In this document: positions 1-10,052 of the stretch, in pieces
Numbering within the stretch: position 1 is the first letter of the stretch
Layout: each line of letters opens with the position of its first letter
Assembly (NCBI GenBank): GCA_001874335.1
Contig: MPDE01000006.1
Location: 1 to 64,000 of the forward strand
Direction: 5' to 3'
DNA: 64,000 nt
Source: Bacteroidetes bacterium MedPE-SWsnd-G2
Lineage (GTDB): Bacteria; Bacteroidota; Bacteroidia; Flavobacteriales; Flavobacteriaceae
The notes under the pieces: generated by a model
What the model saw: the letters and a program-made list of their open reading frames with translations, nothing else
The model's database searches: none
Told to the model about the DNA's origin: nothing
Made by a program: the position numbers and the translations under genes

Positions 1-88
1 GGTCGTGGGAGACTACCACGTTGATAGGCTATAGGTGTAAAGGCAGTAATGTCATAGCCAAGTAGTACTAATAACCCATAGGCTTATT
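1..88 (+). rRNA. 23S ribosomal RNA, 3' end (partial)
   Basis: The first ~88 bases match the conserved 3' end of bacterial 23S rRNA: a GTGTAA-GGCAGTAAT segment, then AGTACTAATAACCCATAGGCT, the terminal-helix strand. The gene begins outside the window. The exact 3' end is uncertain by several bases, because a local inverted repeat (86-92 / 108-114) begins there. The 5S gene follows about 110 bases later, the usual order of an rrn operon. Confidence 0.9.
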
Positions 89-198
89 GTACAGCCGTTT
101 TTTTAGAGTACAATTTATTTTTATGTGTATAGACGATTACCGTCCTTTTTTCAATATGTTAAAATATTAGTGTTGTTATTTACAATAACCTCCAAAGA

Positions 199-308
199 TT
201 TAAGGTGATTATTGCAATGGGGCTCACCTCTTACCATTCCGAACAGAGAAGTTAAGCCCATTAGCGCCGATGGTACTGCTATTGTGGGAGAGTAGGTCGT
301 TGCCTTTT
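199..308 (+). rRNA. rrf: 5S ribosomal RNA
   Basis: About 110 bases with the 5S landmarks: AAGGTGA near 202 pairs with TTGCCTT near 301-307 as the terminal helix. The conserved CCGAACAGAGAAGTTAAGCC loop lies at 239-258, and GATGGTACTG with GTGGGAGAGTAGGTCG forms the distal arm. It lies directly behind the 23S tail and directly before a strong terminator, so it is the last gene of the rRNA operon. Ends are placed from the terminal helix and are good to a few bases. Confidence 0.93.
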
Positions 309-312
309 TTAG

Positions 313-347
313 AAACCCTTCATATATATTATATGAAGGGTTTTTTT
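313..347 (+). terminator. Rho-independent terminator of the rRNA operon
   Basis: Perfect 13-bp stem (313-325 with 331-343, AAACCCTTCATAT / ATATGAAGGGTTT) around a 5-nt loop, running into a T tract at 341-347. It lies 5 bases after the 5S terminal helix and ends the plus-strand rrn transcript. The 120 bases between it and the next gene (minus strand, stop at 470) hold nothing I recognise. Confidence 0.93.
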
Positions 348-469
348 GTACATGAATTTTAACGAAGAGCTCTATGTGGAGGAGCTGTCATTCCGATGTA
401 ATTGTGCAAATAAAAAATCATCTTAAATAACATTCAAGAGGATTTGATAATATTTTGTTTAGAAACTAA

Positions 470-697
470 TTAGTCGAATACACTTTTAAGAATTGTATTT
501 AATCCTTTGAAAAGCATAAGAATGGCTCCTATGCAAATTAATATGGAGATAATTAATAATGGTATATACAATGGTTTGTCTGGATTACTAAATGTTATGT
601 GAAGTAGAGTAGGGCCAGCAAACATTAGAATTACACAAAGTGCTAAAGTTTTTAATCCCTGAATCAATAGGTCTTTATTAGTGTGTTTTTGTTCCAT
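470..697 (-). CDS. DUF6095 family small membrane protein
   Basis: A 75-residue protein starting at the ATG at 697 (residues MEQKHTNKD). A longer open frame upstream lies entirely inside murQ and is not needed. After a short polar N-terminus there are two hydrophobic segments, about residues 16-35 and 44-66, separated by a short loop with Asn, Pro and Asp. It should be a small inner-membrane hairpin protein. From memory it matches DUF6095, a flavobacterial family of unknown function often found next to murQ. Its start overlaps the end of murQ by 20 nt, so the two are co-transcribed. No function is known or visible. Confidence 0.75.
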   Translation of the reverse strand: MEQKHTNKDLLIQGLKTLALCVILMFAGPTLLHITFSNPDKPLYIPLLIISILICIGAILMLFKGLNTILKSVFD

Positions 698-1511
698 TGG
701 TATTGTATTTTTCGATTGCTTTTCTAACACTTTTATGCTCAAGAAGTAATTGTTTTGCAGTTTCTGAATTAACATTTATTTCGGCCATGATCATGTTAGT
801 TCCTCGTTCTACGAGTTTGTCATTGCTGAGTTGCATATCAACCATTTTGTTGCCTTTTACTTTTCCAAGTTTAATCATGGTTGCCGTTGAAATCATATTT
901 AAAACTAATTTTTGGGCTGTTCCTGCCTTTAATCTTGAACTACCGGTAACAAATTCAGGACCAACAACAACTTCAATAGGGTAATTAGAAACTTTGCCAA
1001 GTGGACTACCTTCATTACAAGTTATACATCCTGTGGTTATGTTTTTTGAATTGCATGCTATTAAAGCTTCGATGACATAAGGTGTAGTACCCGATGCAGC
1101 TATACCTATAACAACATCTTTATCAGATATATTATAAGCATTTAAATCTTCCCAACCTTGGGTTTTGGAATCTTCGGCAAATTCTACAGCTTTTCTTATT
1201 GCAGTATCACCACCAGCAATGATACCAATAACCAAATTATGCGGTACTCCAAATGTTGGAGGGCATTCGCTTGCGTCTAATATTCCTAATCTTCCACTTG
1301 TTCCAGCTCCCATATAAAACAATCGGCCTCCCTTATTTAGTTTTACAGTGATGACATCTACTAATCTTCCTATTTTAGGGATAACTGCTTTTACAGCTAG
1401 AGGTACAGATAGGTCTTCTTGGTTCATATTGGTCAATAACTCATGCGTATTCATTAACTCAAGGTTATTGTAATTAGAACTTTTTTCGGTAGTTTTTATA
1501 AATGACATCAA
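678..1511 (-). CDS. murQ: N-acetylmuramic acid 6-phosphate etherase MurQ
   Basis: MurQ cleaves the D-lactyl ether of MurNAc-6-phosphate to give GlcNAc-6-phosphate and lactate, in cytoplasmic recycling of cell-wall sugars. At 277 residues it is near the family's usual ~300. It is a single SIS domain with the phosphosugar-binding GAGTSGRLG at residues 68-76, followed by DASECPPTFG, the segment that carries a conserved acidic residue in this family. A second SIS-type signature (VIGIAASGTTPYV) comes near residue 135. Two Met codons stand at the start; the first is used here. It is followed by, and overlaps, the DUF6095 gene. No dedicated MurNAc kinase or transporter gene is adjacent. Confidence 0.93.
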   Translation of the reverse strand: MMSFIKTTEKSSNYNNLELMNTHELLTNMNQEDLSVPLAVKAVIPKIGRLVDVITVKLNKGGRLFYMGAGTSGRLGILDASECPPTFGVPHNLVIGIIAGGDTAIRKAVEFAEDSKTQGWEDLNAYNISDKDVVIGIAASGTTPYVIEALIACNSKNITTGCITCNEGSPLGKVSNYPIEVVVGPEFVTGSSRLKAGTAQKLVLNMISTATMIKLGKVKGNKMVDMQLSNDKLVERGTNMIMAEINVNSETAKQLLLEHKSVRKAIEKYNTNGTKTH

Positions 1512-1555
1512 GGGAATTTTAGGTTTACAAGTTAAGGATGAATTCTTTATTTTCC

Positions 1556-2371
1556 TTACTGAACGGTGTAAATTACCTGGTCAGCTTCACTAACTCTAAA
1601 GTACCCAAAAGGATAATTTTCTTGGTTGGTTGTATTAATGCAATTTCCTCTAACTGTTGCTGGCTGGGTTTCAAATGGTCCACCACCTTCTTCGCCATTT
1701 TGTTGCAATAGGATAAACATAAATTCATAAAACCGTTCGGATACTCCGTAGTTTCTAATATAAACGATATCATTAGATTCTAAATCTTCTTCAGAATAGT
1801 AAGCAAAAACAGTGTTTCCATCTGTAAATTCATCGTTATAAACATCTAAGGAAGGTATTGCAGCTATGTCTGAAATAAACTCAAAGAAATAATAATTTTC
1901 AATATTAGCTGGATCTGTATAGTATGCTTTTAATTCAATTTCTTCACCAGTAAATCCACCATCATCGAGTTGTTCAATTTCTTCTATTTCTGAAACAGCT
2001 GTCATTGTTTCGTGAGCTATATAAGTTTCACCATTATATACTACTGTAAGTATATAAGTTCTGTCCATTACGGGAATAAAAGCTGAAGTTTCGTAAATAC
2101 CCGTATTACCGGATTCTGTAAAATTAAAAACATTGTTTTCAGAGTCTGTTATAAAGACAACTGCTCCAGTAGCTGGAGGAATGGTTTCTGAAAAATATGA
2201 TGTGGATTGCGTGAGTTTTATAGATTGTTCATTTCCGACAGTACCTTTAAACCAATTTATTGATGCATCTATGGTTAATCTTGGTTGGGCATCATTTAAT
2301 TCTACGTCTATCACGTCTTCACAACTGTGGAAACTCAATGCTATAAGGAGGTAAAATATATATATTTTCAT
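1556..2371 (-). CDS. DUF4249 outer-membrane lipoprotein, partner of the adjacent TonB receptor
   Basis: A 271-residue protein with a lipoprotein signal peptide: hydrophobic residues 3-14, then SFHSC with the lipidated Cys at 17. The mature protein begins CEDVIDVELND, typical of the DUF4249 family, which sits beside TonB-dependent receptors in Bacteroidota. It is beta-rich, with the family's repeated pattern of Thr-Asp-SENN-type loops. The gene begins 5 bases after the receptor stop, so they form one transcript. By analogy with SusD-type partners it may help bind or pass a ligand at the cell surface, but that is inference; the ligand is unknown. Confidence 0.82.
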   Translation of the reverse strand: MKIYIFYLLIALSFHSCEDVIDVELNDAQPRLTIDASINWFKGTVGNEQSIKLTQSTSYFSETIPPATGAVVFITDSENNVFNFTESGNTGIYETSAFIPVMDRTYILTVVYNGETYIAHETMTAVSEIEEIEQLDDGGFTGEEIELKAYYTDPANIENYYFFEFISDIAAIPSLDVYNDEFTDGNTVFAYYSEEDLESNDIVYIRNYGVSERFYEFMFILLQQNGEEGGGPFETQPATVRGNCINTTNQENYPFGYFRVSEADQVIYTVQ

Positions 2372-2376
2372 TTGAA

Positions 2377-4752
2377 TTAAAATTTGAAATTATAAGAAAT
2401 GGATGGTACAATTCCGAAAATTGAAAGTCTTAGAGCTTCATTAACTCCTGTCATTCTATTTTCTGAAAAGGAGATTGAAGCCGCATTTTTTCTATTATAA
2501 ATATTGTAAATACCAAATACCCATTCACTTTTCCAACGTTTTGTGCTTTGTGGATTAGGGACATAATTTGCAGATAAATCTAATCTGTGGTAGGATGGCA
2601 TTCTACTTGAATTTCTTGCTTCATAGCTTGGGATACTTATTCCATTATATTCGTATTGGCCATTTGGATATGTTGTTGGTAATCCTGTTTGGAATAAGAA
2701 ATTGGCATTAAAAGACCATTTGTCATTATGGGTAAATGTACCTGTTAATGATAAATCGTGAGTTTTGTCAAAAGGAGCAACATACCATTCACCGTTGTTT
2801 ATACCGGTTTCTTCGGGAGTTCTACCTTTTGTTTGTTGTTCTGATTTAGATATTGTGTACGCCGCCCAACCGGTAAATTTACCTTTGTTTTTTCTGAATA
2901 ACACTTCTAAACCATAAGCTCTTGCTTCCCCATTTAAAATAACTTGCTCTATAGCATCATTGGCAATTAGATCGGCGCCATCAATGTAGTCAATTCTATT
3001 AGCGATGTCTTTATAAAATGATTCGACTTCTAAAGAATACTTGTCGTTAGTGATGCTTCTAAAATACCCTATAGCATATTGATTTAATTTTTGTGGTTTA
3101 ATGTACTTTCCACTTGGTGCCCATACATCTAAAGGCGTAGGAGATGTCGTGTTTGATAATAAGTGAAGGTATTGCGTCATTCTGTTATAACTGGCTTTTA
3201 AACTTGACTGTTCATTAAGTTGATACGCAACGCCTAATCGTGGTTCGAAATTATTGAAGGATTCGATTACATCACTTCTGCTGAAGGATTCGGTTCCGGT
3301 TGGATCAGCCTTTTCATAGATTTGAAGTTCTTCATTAAAGTTTAAGGCTATATCATCTTCATATACATTCAATTCATCTTGCCCTAATCTTAAAAACGAA
3401 CTAAACCTAACACCATACGATAGGGATAGTCTTTCTGATACCGTATGTTCGGCATCTAAATACAATGCGTTTTCGAAAGCAAATTTATCTATTAGTTTGT
3501 ATGGGTTTATACCAGAGTCTTCGGTTGTTGGATTGATATTTCCTGGATTAAACTTATAGTAAATACTGTTTAAACCGTACAAAAGTTTAAAATTATTTTT
3601 GATATAATGTTTGAAATCATATTTCAGGTTAAAATTTTGAATTCCTGATTCCCAATCAAATTCTACAAAGCTTAATTCTAAATCGTAGTCGTAATCAGAA
3701 TAAATTAGAGATAAGTTTGAAAATAATTTATCAGAAAATAAGTGATTCCATCTAAAGTTGGCAACCCCATTACCATATGAATTTTTGAAACTATCGGAAA
3801 TTTCAAAGACATCTCGTCCAAAATATCCAGAAAGGTAAATGCTATTGTTTTCGTTTATTCGGTAACTTAATTTACCATTAATATCATAGAAGTACGCTAC
3901 ATTATCCATATCGAAAAGAGGGAGAAATAAATGCGCATAACTTGATCTTGCTCCAAACAAGAAAGATGCTTTGTCTTTTACAATAGGACCTTCGGCTAAT
4001 AATCTACTAGAGATTAAACCAATTCCACCATTCATATGAAACTCGTTACTATTACCTTCTTTTTGATAAATATCAAGAACTGAAGAAACTCTACCACCAT
4101 ATTGGGCAGGAATTCCTCCTTTATAGAGTTTAATGTTTTTAATTGCATCGGGATTAAAAACTGAGAAGAAACCAAATAAATGTGAAGAGTTAAATACAAT
4201 AGCTTCATCCAATAAAATTAAGTTTTGATCAGCTGCACCACCTCTAACATTAAAACCAGAAGAGCCTTCACCTGCATTGGTTACTCCGGGAAGTAAGGTT
4301 ATAGATTTAATAATATCTACTTCTCCAAAAACTACAGGTAACTTTTTTATAGAACCAATAGAAAGTGAGTTAACACTCATTTGGGGCTTTTTTAAGTTGA
4401 TACTTTCTACATCTTCAGTAATAACTATCTCGTTGAGACTCTCTGCAGATTCTTCCATTTGGAAGTTAAAGGTTTTATTACTGTCTAAGGTAATGTCTTG
4501 TATAATACTCGTAAAGCCAAGGTAGCTCACTTCGAGTTTGTAGGTTCCTTTTGGGAGTGTAATAGAGAAAAAACCATATTCGTTGGTGGTTGTGCCAGTA
4601 TTTAATTCGGGGAAAATTATATTAACTCCAATTAAAGTTTCGTTACTGGAAACATCTGTGATTAATCCTTTAAGTGTGAATTTTTCTTGTGCATTAAGCA
4701 TTGATGAAAAACAAAAAAAGAATAACAGCAGTGGAAGTGCAGTATATTTCAT
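2377..4752 (-). CDS. TonB-dependent outer-membrane receptor with carboxypeptidase-like regulatory domain
   Basis: A 791-residue receptor. Signal peptide ~1-21 (ends SMLNAQ). Residues ~25-105 form a carboxypeptidase-regulatory-like (CarbopepD_reg_2) domain: a GLITDVSSNETLIGVNI start and a TNEYGFFSITLPKGTY motif. A plug domain follows at ~130-230 (VRGGAADQNLILLDEA, YKGGIPAQYGGRVSSVLDI) and then a ~550-residue barrel ending in an aromatic residue (SYNFKF). It would import a substrate through the outer membrane using TonB energy. It heads a two-gene operon with the DUF4249 lipoprotein. No extracytoplasmic sigma/anti-sigma genes are adjacent, so the substrate cannot be inferred. Confidence 0.9.
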   Translation of the reverse strand: MKYTALPLLLFFFCFSSMLNAQEKFTLKGLITDVSSNETLIGVNIIFPELNTGTTTNEYGFFSITLPKGTYKLEVSYLGFTSIIQDITLDSNKTFNFQMEESAESLNEIVITEDVESINLKKPQMSVNSLSIGSIKKLPVVFGEVDIIKSITLLPGVTNAGEGSSGFNVRGGAADQNLILLDEAIVFNSSHLFGFFSVFNPDAIKNIKLYKGGIPAQYGGRVSSVLDIYQKEGNSNEFHMNGGIGLISSRLLAEGPIVKDKASFLFGARSSYAHLFLPLFDMDNVAYFYDINGKLSYRINENNSIYLSGYFGRDVFEISDSFKNSYGNGVANFRWNHLFSDKLFSNLSLIYSDYDYDLELSFVEFDWESGIQNFNLKYDFKHYIKNNFKLLYGLNSIYYKFNPGNINPTTEDSGINPYKLIDKFAFENALYLDAEHTVSERLSLSYGVRFSSFLRLGQDELNVYEDDIALNFNEELQIYEKADPTGTESFSRSDVIESFNNFEPRLGVAYQLNEQSSLKASYNRMTQYLHLLSNTTSPTPLDVWAPSGKYIKPQKLNQYAIGYFRSITNDKYSLEVESFYKDIANRIDYIDGADLIANDAIEQVILNGEARAYGLEVLFRKNKGKFTGWAAYTISKSEQQTKGRTPEETGINNGEWYVAPFDKTHDLSLTGTFTHNDKWSFNANFLFQTGLPTTYPNGQYEYNGISIPSYEARNSSRMPSYHRLDLSANYVPNPQSTKRWKSEWVFGIYNIYNRKNAASISFSENRMTGVNEALRLSIFGIVPSISYNFKF

Positions 4753-4771
4753 TAACTTTTTGTTTCAAAGT

Positions 4772-4799
4772 AAAAAAAAAGCTCCCTAAAAAGGGAGCT
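4772..4799 (-). terminator. Terminator downstream of icd
   Basis: Stem AGCTCCCT (4780-4787) / AGGGAGCT (4792-4799) with an AAAA loop, followed in the minus direction by a nine-T tract (A run 4772-4780). It separates the isocitrate dehydrogenase gene from the TonB receptor gene on the same strand. Confidence 0.9.
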
Positions 4800-4821
4800 A
4801 AATTATGTTAATCATTTGTTA

Positions 4822-7056
<2,235 letters not shown>

Positions 7057-7096
7057 TTATTATGTTTTAATGTGTAGGCTTAATTTTTAAGCTGTG

Positions 7097-7104
7097 CAAA
7101 TATA
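7097..7104 (-). promoter_or_regulatory. Promoter -7 element (TATATTTG) for icd
   Basis: The minus strand reads TATATTTG, a perfect match to the Bacteroidota TAnnTTTG element, about 50 bases before the icd start. The leader then contains a small stem GCTTAA / TTAAGC (plus-strand 7078-7092). A clear TTG -33 box at standard spacing was not found. Confidence 0.65.
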
Positions 7105-7198
7105 CAAAAATCAATAAGCTATAATAAATTGAAACGACCAATGAGGTGCATTTTTTATTAATTTTTTGAAGTAAAAATAGGCTTCGGCTATATATCTT

Positions 7199-7777
7199 TT
7201 ATTCGATTATAATTTGATGATGGTTTAATAAGCCTTGAATTTGATTTTGAGAAAATTTGGCAGCTTTTACCTTATTGAGTTCTGGCACGAAACTGTAGTT
7301 AAACGCAGTTCTAAAATCGGTTTGTGATAGGTTTGAATTTTTAAATATGGCTTGTTGCAGGTTGCAATTAGAGAAGACTAATTTTTTTGCATCACAATTT
7401 GAAAAATCGGTTTCTAATAAAATGCAAGATTCAAATGCGAAAGGTTTTAGATCTAATCCTTCAAAATTGCAGTAGGATAGGTTTGAATCTTTGAATTCAC
7501 ATTTCAGTAAAAATGAATTGCAAGTCGAGAAATCAAGTCCGAGAAGTTTACATTTGAAAAAGCTACTATTTTTTAATTCGGTATTTTTGATAATGACATT
7601 ACTCAAATTACAGTTATTAAATTTACAATCTATAAAGGCATAGTTACTCAAGTTAAGTTTTTCGAAACTACAATTAGAAAAATTGCAGCCATCATATTCA
7701 CCTTTGGTTAGGGATTGAGAATCAAAATTTGAATTGGAATAGTTTTTATCTAAGAAGAGGGGGCTGGACATTGTCAA
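7199..7777 (-). CDS. Pentapeptide-repeat protein
   Basis: A 192-residue protein made almost wholly of five-residue repeats with Phe, Leu or Cys at the centre (CNFSN CSFEK LNLSN YAFID CKFNN CNLSN and so on) over about residues 28-165. This predicts a right-handed quadrilateral beta-helix. No signal peptide is visible, so it is cytoplasmic. The length is close to the DNA-mimic proteins McbG and Qnr that protect gyrase, and the repeats are similar in style, but many unrelated pentapeptide proteins look the same, so a gyrase-protection role is only a possibility. The start could be the Met at 7777 or at 7771. Cys is unusually frequent. It stands alone, downstream of a 0.5-kb AT-rich gap. Confidence 0.85.
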   Translation of the reverse strand: MTMSSPLFLDKNYSNSNFDSQSLTKGEYDGCNFSNCSFEKLNLSNYAFIDCKFNNCNLSNVIIKNTELKNSSFFKCKLLGLDFSTCNSFLLKCEFKDSNLSYCNFEGLDLKPFAFESCILLETDFSNCDAKKLVFSNCNLQQAIFKNSNLSQTDFRTAFNYSFVPELNKVKAAKFSQNQIQGLLNHHQIIIE

Positions 7778-8310
7778 ATGGTTTTGTTTGAAAATACAAA
7801 AGCCATATCAATGTATAAACACTTTGACATGGCTTTTTTTGTAATTCAGTTTAGCATTATAGACTAATCCTACTTTTTTAGAAACTAAAACTTGCATTTT
7901 GTTTAGACTATAAAAACGAATCACAATAGCATTTTAGAACGGTTAAAATGTATTAACGTATTTCTAAAACACTGGTGTTTGTTGCTTCTATACTTAAGAT
8001 ACTGTCTTCATTTTCATTCTTCAGTATGCTCTCAATTTATTACTCATTTCAAGAGGCAAATACCTTTTGTTTTTTTTCATAAATTATTTTTAATCTAATT
8101 GCTTAAACCAAAATCATAGTGTTACAACAAACTATATAAAGAACGTTACTTTAAATAATTAAACAACTATTAGATAAACTAAATACAATCACAGTAATGA
8201 TGTGTTGCCTAATTGTTGTACTAATTTAATGAATTATAGATTAAATCACACTATTGTTAAGTGTTTAGTTTTCAACCGTTTGTAAACCATAGATATTAAC
8301 AATTGTTAAT
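7778..8310. other. AT-rich intergenic gap with hairpin, palindrome and possible gene remnant
   Basis: About 530 bases with no credible gene. It contains a hairpin at 7800-7836 (AAGCCATATCAA / TTGACATGGCTT with one mismatch) followed on the plus strand by seven T, and an 18-bp perfect palindrome at 8294-8311. On the minus strand a short open stretch (about 8040 to 7943) encodes 27 residues ending in NTSVLEIR, with an out-of-frame ATG upstream (peptide MKKNKRYLPL, near 8078). These could be the decayed remains of a small gene, or chance. Confidence 0.4.
7799..7840. terminator. Hairpin with T tract upstream of the pentapeptide gene
   Basis: Inverted repeat 7800-7812 / 7825-7836 with one mismatch and a 12-nt loop. 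The T tract is strongest on the plus strand (7834-7840), yet no plus-strand gene precedes it. Read on the minus strand it would end any transcript coming from the 8-kb gap before the pentapeptide gene. It could therefore terminate an unannotated small RNA or remove read-through. Confidence 0.5.
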
Positions 8311-8342
8311 AAAAAAAGCCCTGACAATGTCAGAGCTTTTTT
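8311..8342 (-). terminator. Terminator downstream of rplS
   Basis: Stem AGCCCTGAC (8317-8325) / GTCAGAGCT (8329-8337), one mismatch, 3-nt loop, with a seven-T tract in the minus direction (8311-8317) and a T run on the plus side too. It lies 20 bases after the rplS stop. Confidence 0.85.
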
Positions 8343-8361
8343 AGAAGTAATCAGTAACTGA

Positions 8362-8712
8362 TTAATATCTTTTTTCTTTAATACGGGCTTTTTTACCAGT
8401 AAGACCTCTAAAGTAGTAAATTCTAGCACGTCTAACTTTACCTCTTTTGTTAACTTCAACTTTTTGAAGTGCAGGTAAGTTTACTGGGAAGATACGCTCT
8501 ACACCAATAGTTCCAGACATTTTTCTAATTGTAAACGTTTCAGAAGCTCCAGCTCCTTTACGTTGTAATACTACACCTTTGAAAAACTGTGTACGTGTTT
8601 TGTTTCCCTCTTTAATTTCGTAGTAAACTGTAATAGTATCACCAGCTCCAAATTCAGGAAAATCTTTTTTTGCTACAAATTCGTCTTGTACAAATTTTAC
8701 TAAAGAACTCAT
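8362..8712 (-). CDS. rplS: 50S ribosomal protein L19
   Basis: Ribosomal protein L19, located at the 30S-50S interface. 116 residues, normal length. Recognisable segments: FPEFGAGDTITVYYEIKEG (residues 19-37), TRTQFFKGVVLQRKG, TFTIRKMSGTIGVERIFP and a basic C-terminus with RRARIYYFRGLTGKKARIKE. It has its own -7 box (8785-8792), a ~70-nt leader and a terminator, so it is expressed as a single-gene unit although trmD lies upstream on the same strand. Confidence 0.97.
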   Translation of the reverse strand: MSSLVKFVQDEFVAKKDFPEFGAGDTITVYYEIKEGNKTRTQFFKGVVLQRKGAGASETFTIRKMSGTIGVERIFPVNLPALQKVEVNKRGKVRRARIYYFRGLTGKKARIKEKRY

Positions 8713-8784
8713 TTCTTTTTATTTAAATGGTTTATTCAAAATAACATTCACGTTTCTCGCCAGAGGTTAATCCGAAATTGGGTG

Positions 8785-8792
8785 CAAAAATA
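8785..8792 (-). promoter_or_regulatory. Promoter -7 element (TATTTTTG) for rplS
   Basis: The minus strand reads TATTTTTG, fitting TAnnTTTG, 73 bases before the L19 start codon, in the short gap after trmD. The resulting ~65-nt 5' leader is long enough for autoregulation by L19, but I see no convincing stable structure in it. Confidence 0.6.
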
Positions 8793-8828
8793 ATAAATAA
8801 TTAATTAATAACAAGTAGAATAAACCTA

Positions 8829-9506
8829 TTAATCATCCAAAAGGTCTGGTCTACGCGTTTTTGTACGCTCATAAGCTTGTTCTTCTCTCCATTTTTCAAT
8901 TTTAGGAAAGTTGCCACTAAATAACAATTCGGGTACTTTGTGTCCTTTGTATTCTCTTGGTCGTGTATAAATTGGTGGCGCTAATAAGTTGTCTTGAAAT
9001 GAATCTGTAAGGGCCGAAGTTTCATCTCCTAATACACCAGGTATCAATCTAATTACAGCGTCGCAAAGTACGGCTGCTCCTAATTCACCTCCAGATAATA
9101 CATAATCACCAATTGAAATTTCTTTGGTGATAAACATATCTCTAACACGCTGATCTACGCCCTTGTAATGGCCACAAAGAATGATTAGATTTTTTTGTAA
9201 TGATAGATGATTTGCAATGCCTTGGTTTAAGGTTTCGCCATCCGGTGTCATATAAATTACCTCACTATAATCACGTTCACTTTTTAGTTTGCTGATACAT
9301 TTATCAATCGGTTCTATAAGCATGACCATACCGGCACCACCACCATATTGAGTGTCATCAACAGTTTTGTAATTATCGTTGGTATAATCTCTTAAATTAT
9401 GAAAATGAACTTCTACTAAATTGGAAGCAATAGCGCGCTTGAGTATAGATGCTTCAAACGGACTTTTTATAAGTTCTGGCAATACGGTAATAATATCAAT
9501 TCTCAT
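8829..9506 (-). CDS. trmD: tRNA (guanine37-N1)-methyltransferase TrmD
   Basis: Methylates N1 of G37 next to the anticodon of tRNAs reading CNN codons, preventing +1 frameshifting. 225 residues. SPOUT landmarks: [12 protein letters not shown] at the start, YGGGAGMVM (residues 54-61), [10 protein letters not shown] (111-120) and the trefoil-knot SAM-binding segment [16 protein letters not shown] (131-146). The family Asp near residue 168 follows in [10 protein letters not shown]. It lies upstream of rplS in the same direction, a widely conserved pairing. A weak -7-like box (CATCTTTG, plus-strand 9523-9530) precedes it. Confidence 0.97.
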   Translation of the reverse strand: MRIDIITVLPELIKSPFEASILKRAIASNLVEVHFHNLRDYTNDNYKTVDDTQYGGGAGMVMLIEPIDKCISKLKSERDYSEVIYMTPDGETLNQGIANHLSLQKNLIILCGHYKGVDQRVRDMFITKEISIGDYVLSGGELGAAVLCDAVIRLIPGVLGDETSALTDSFQDNLLAPPIYTRPREYKGHKVPELLFSGNFPKIEKWREEQAYERTKTRRPDLLDD

Positions 9507-9564
9507 AACTACATTTAAGTTGCAAAGATGAGAAGATAAATAGTAATAATAAAACTTTAGTGGA

Positions 9565-9999
9565 TTAGAGCTTCATAAAAAAATGTAAATCGGTGTCTTC
9601 AACAAAACCCATTGATTTGTATAGCTTTTGAGCTGGATTATCTTTTGCCGTTTGAATAGCTAAACCTGAATATCCATTTTTTTGGCACATACTTTTGGCT
9701 TCTAAAATTAGAGCTTTTCCTATGCCTTTATTTCTATAATTGAAATCGACAAACAAATCGTTTAAAAGATAAATGTGTTGCATTGAAACCGAAGAGAACA
9801 GCGGATATAATTGCATGAAGCCAACAAATTGGTTTTCTATTTTGAAACCAATAATTACCGATTCATCTTTTTCTAATCTTTCTTTTAGAAAATGTGTTGC
9901 AGCTCGTAAATTTTGGTCTTGTAAATAAAACTGTCTATACTTGTCAAACAAAACAGCAAGTAGTGAAATGTTATCCGGTGTTGCGTAAGTAATGGCCAT
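9565..9999 (-). CDS. GNAT family N-acetyltransferase
   Basis: A 144-residue single-domain GNAT enzyme that would move an acetyl group from acetyl-CoA to an unknown amine. The acetyl-CoA loop lies at about residues 90-100 ([14 protein letters not shown], the R/Q-x-x-G-x-G/A motif). It is followed by the typical strand [24 protein letters not shown], where Asn and Tyr of the A-x-x-x-Y-x-x-x-G-F motif are kept. There is no signal peptide. The gene lies between a terminator (10007-10034) and trmD. The substrate cannot be predicted. Confidence 0.85.
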   Translation of the reverse strand: MAITYATPDNISLLAVLFDKYRQFYLQDQNLRAATHFLKERLEKDESVIIGFKIENQFVGFMQLYPLFSSVSMQHIYLLNDLFVDFNYRNKGIGKALILEAKSMCQKNGYSGLAIQTAKDNPAQKLYKSMGFVEDTDLHFFMKL

Positions 10000-10002
10000 A
10001 AT

Positions 10003-10034
10003 AAAAAAAATCTGTAAAGTAAATTACAGATTTT
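10003..10034 (-). terminator. Terminator downstream of the coiled-coil membrane protein gene
   Basis: Perfect 11-bp stem AAAATCTGTAA (10007-10017) / TTACAGATTTT (10024-10034) with a 6-nt loop, followed in the minus direction by a T tract (A run 10003-10010). It lies between the stop at 10053 and the next gene's ATG at 9999. Confidence 0.9.
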
Positions 10035-10052
10035 TTATGAGGTTATTTAGGA

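Noticed and set aside
697-984. 95-codon open frame opposite murQ
   Set aside because: It is antisense to a certain gene and its sequence reflects the murQ codons; no promoter or family match.
7199-7777. Qnr-type quinolone resistance gene
   Set aside because: It is a pentapeptide-repeat protein of similar size, but the repeats alone do not define a gyrase-binding protein and the Qnr loops cannot be recognised.
8265-8459. 64-codon open frame on the minus strand overlapping rplS
   Set aside because: It lies mostly inside rplS in another frame and crosses the rplS terminator. rplS itself is certain.
8713-8784. Structured L19 autoregulatory leader
   Set aside because: The leader is about 70 bases, but by eye only short weak stems are possible. 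Without covariation data it cannot be supported.
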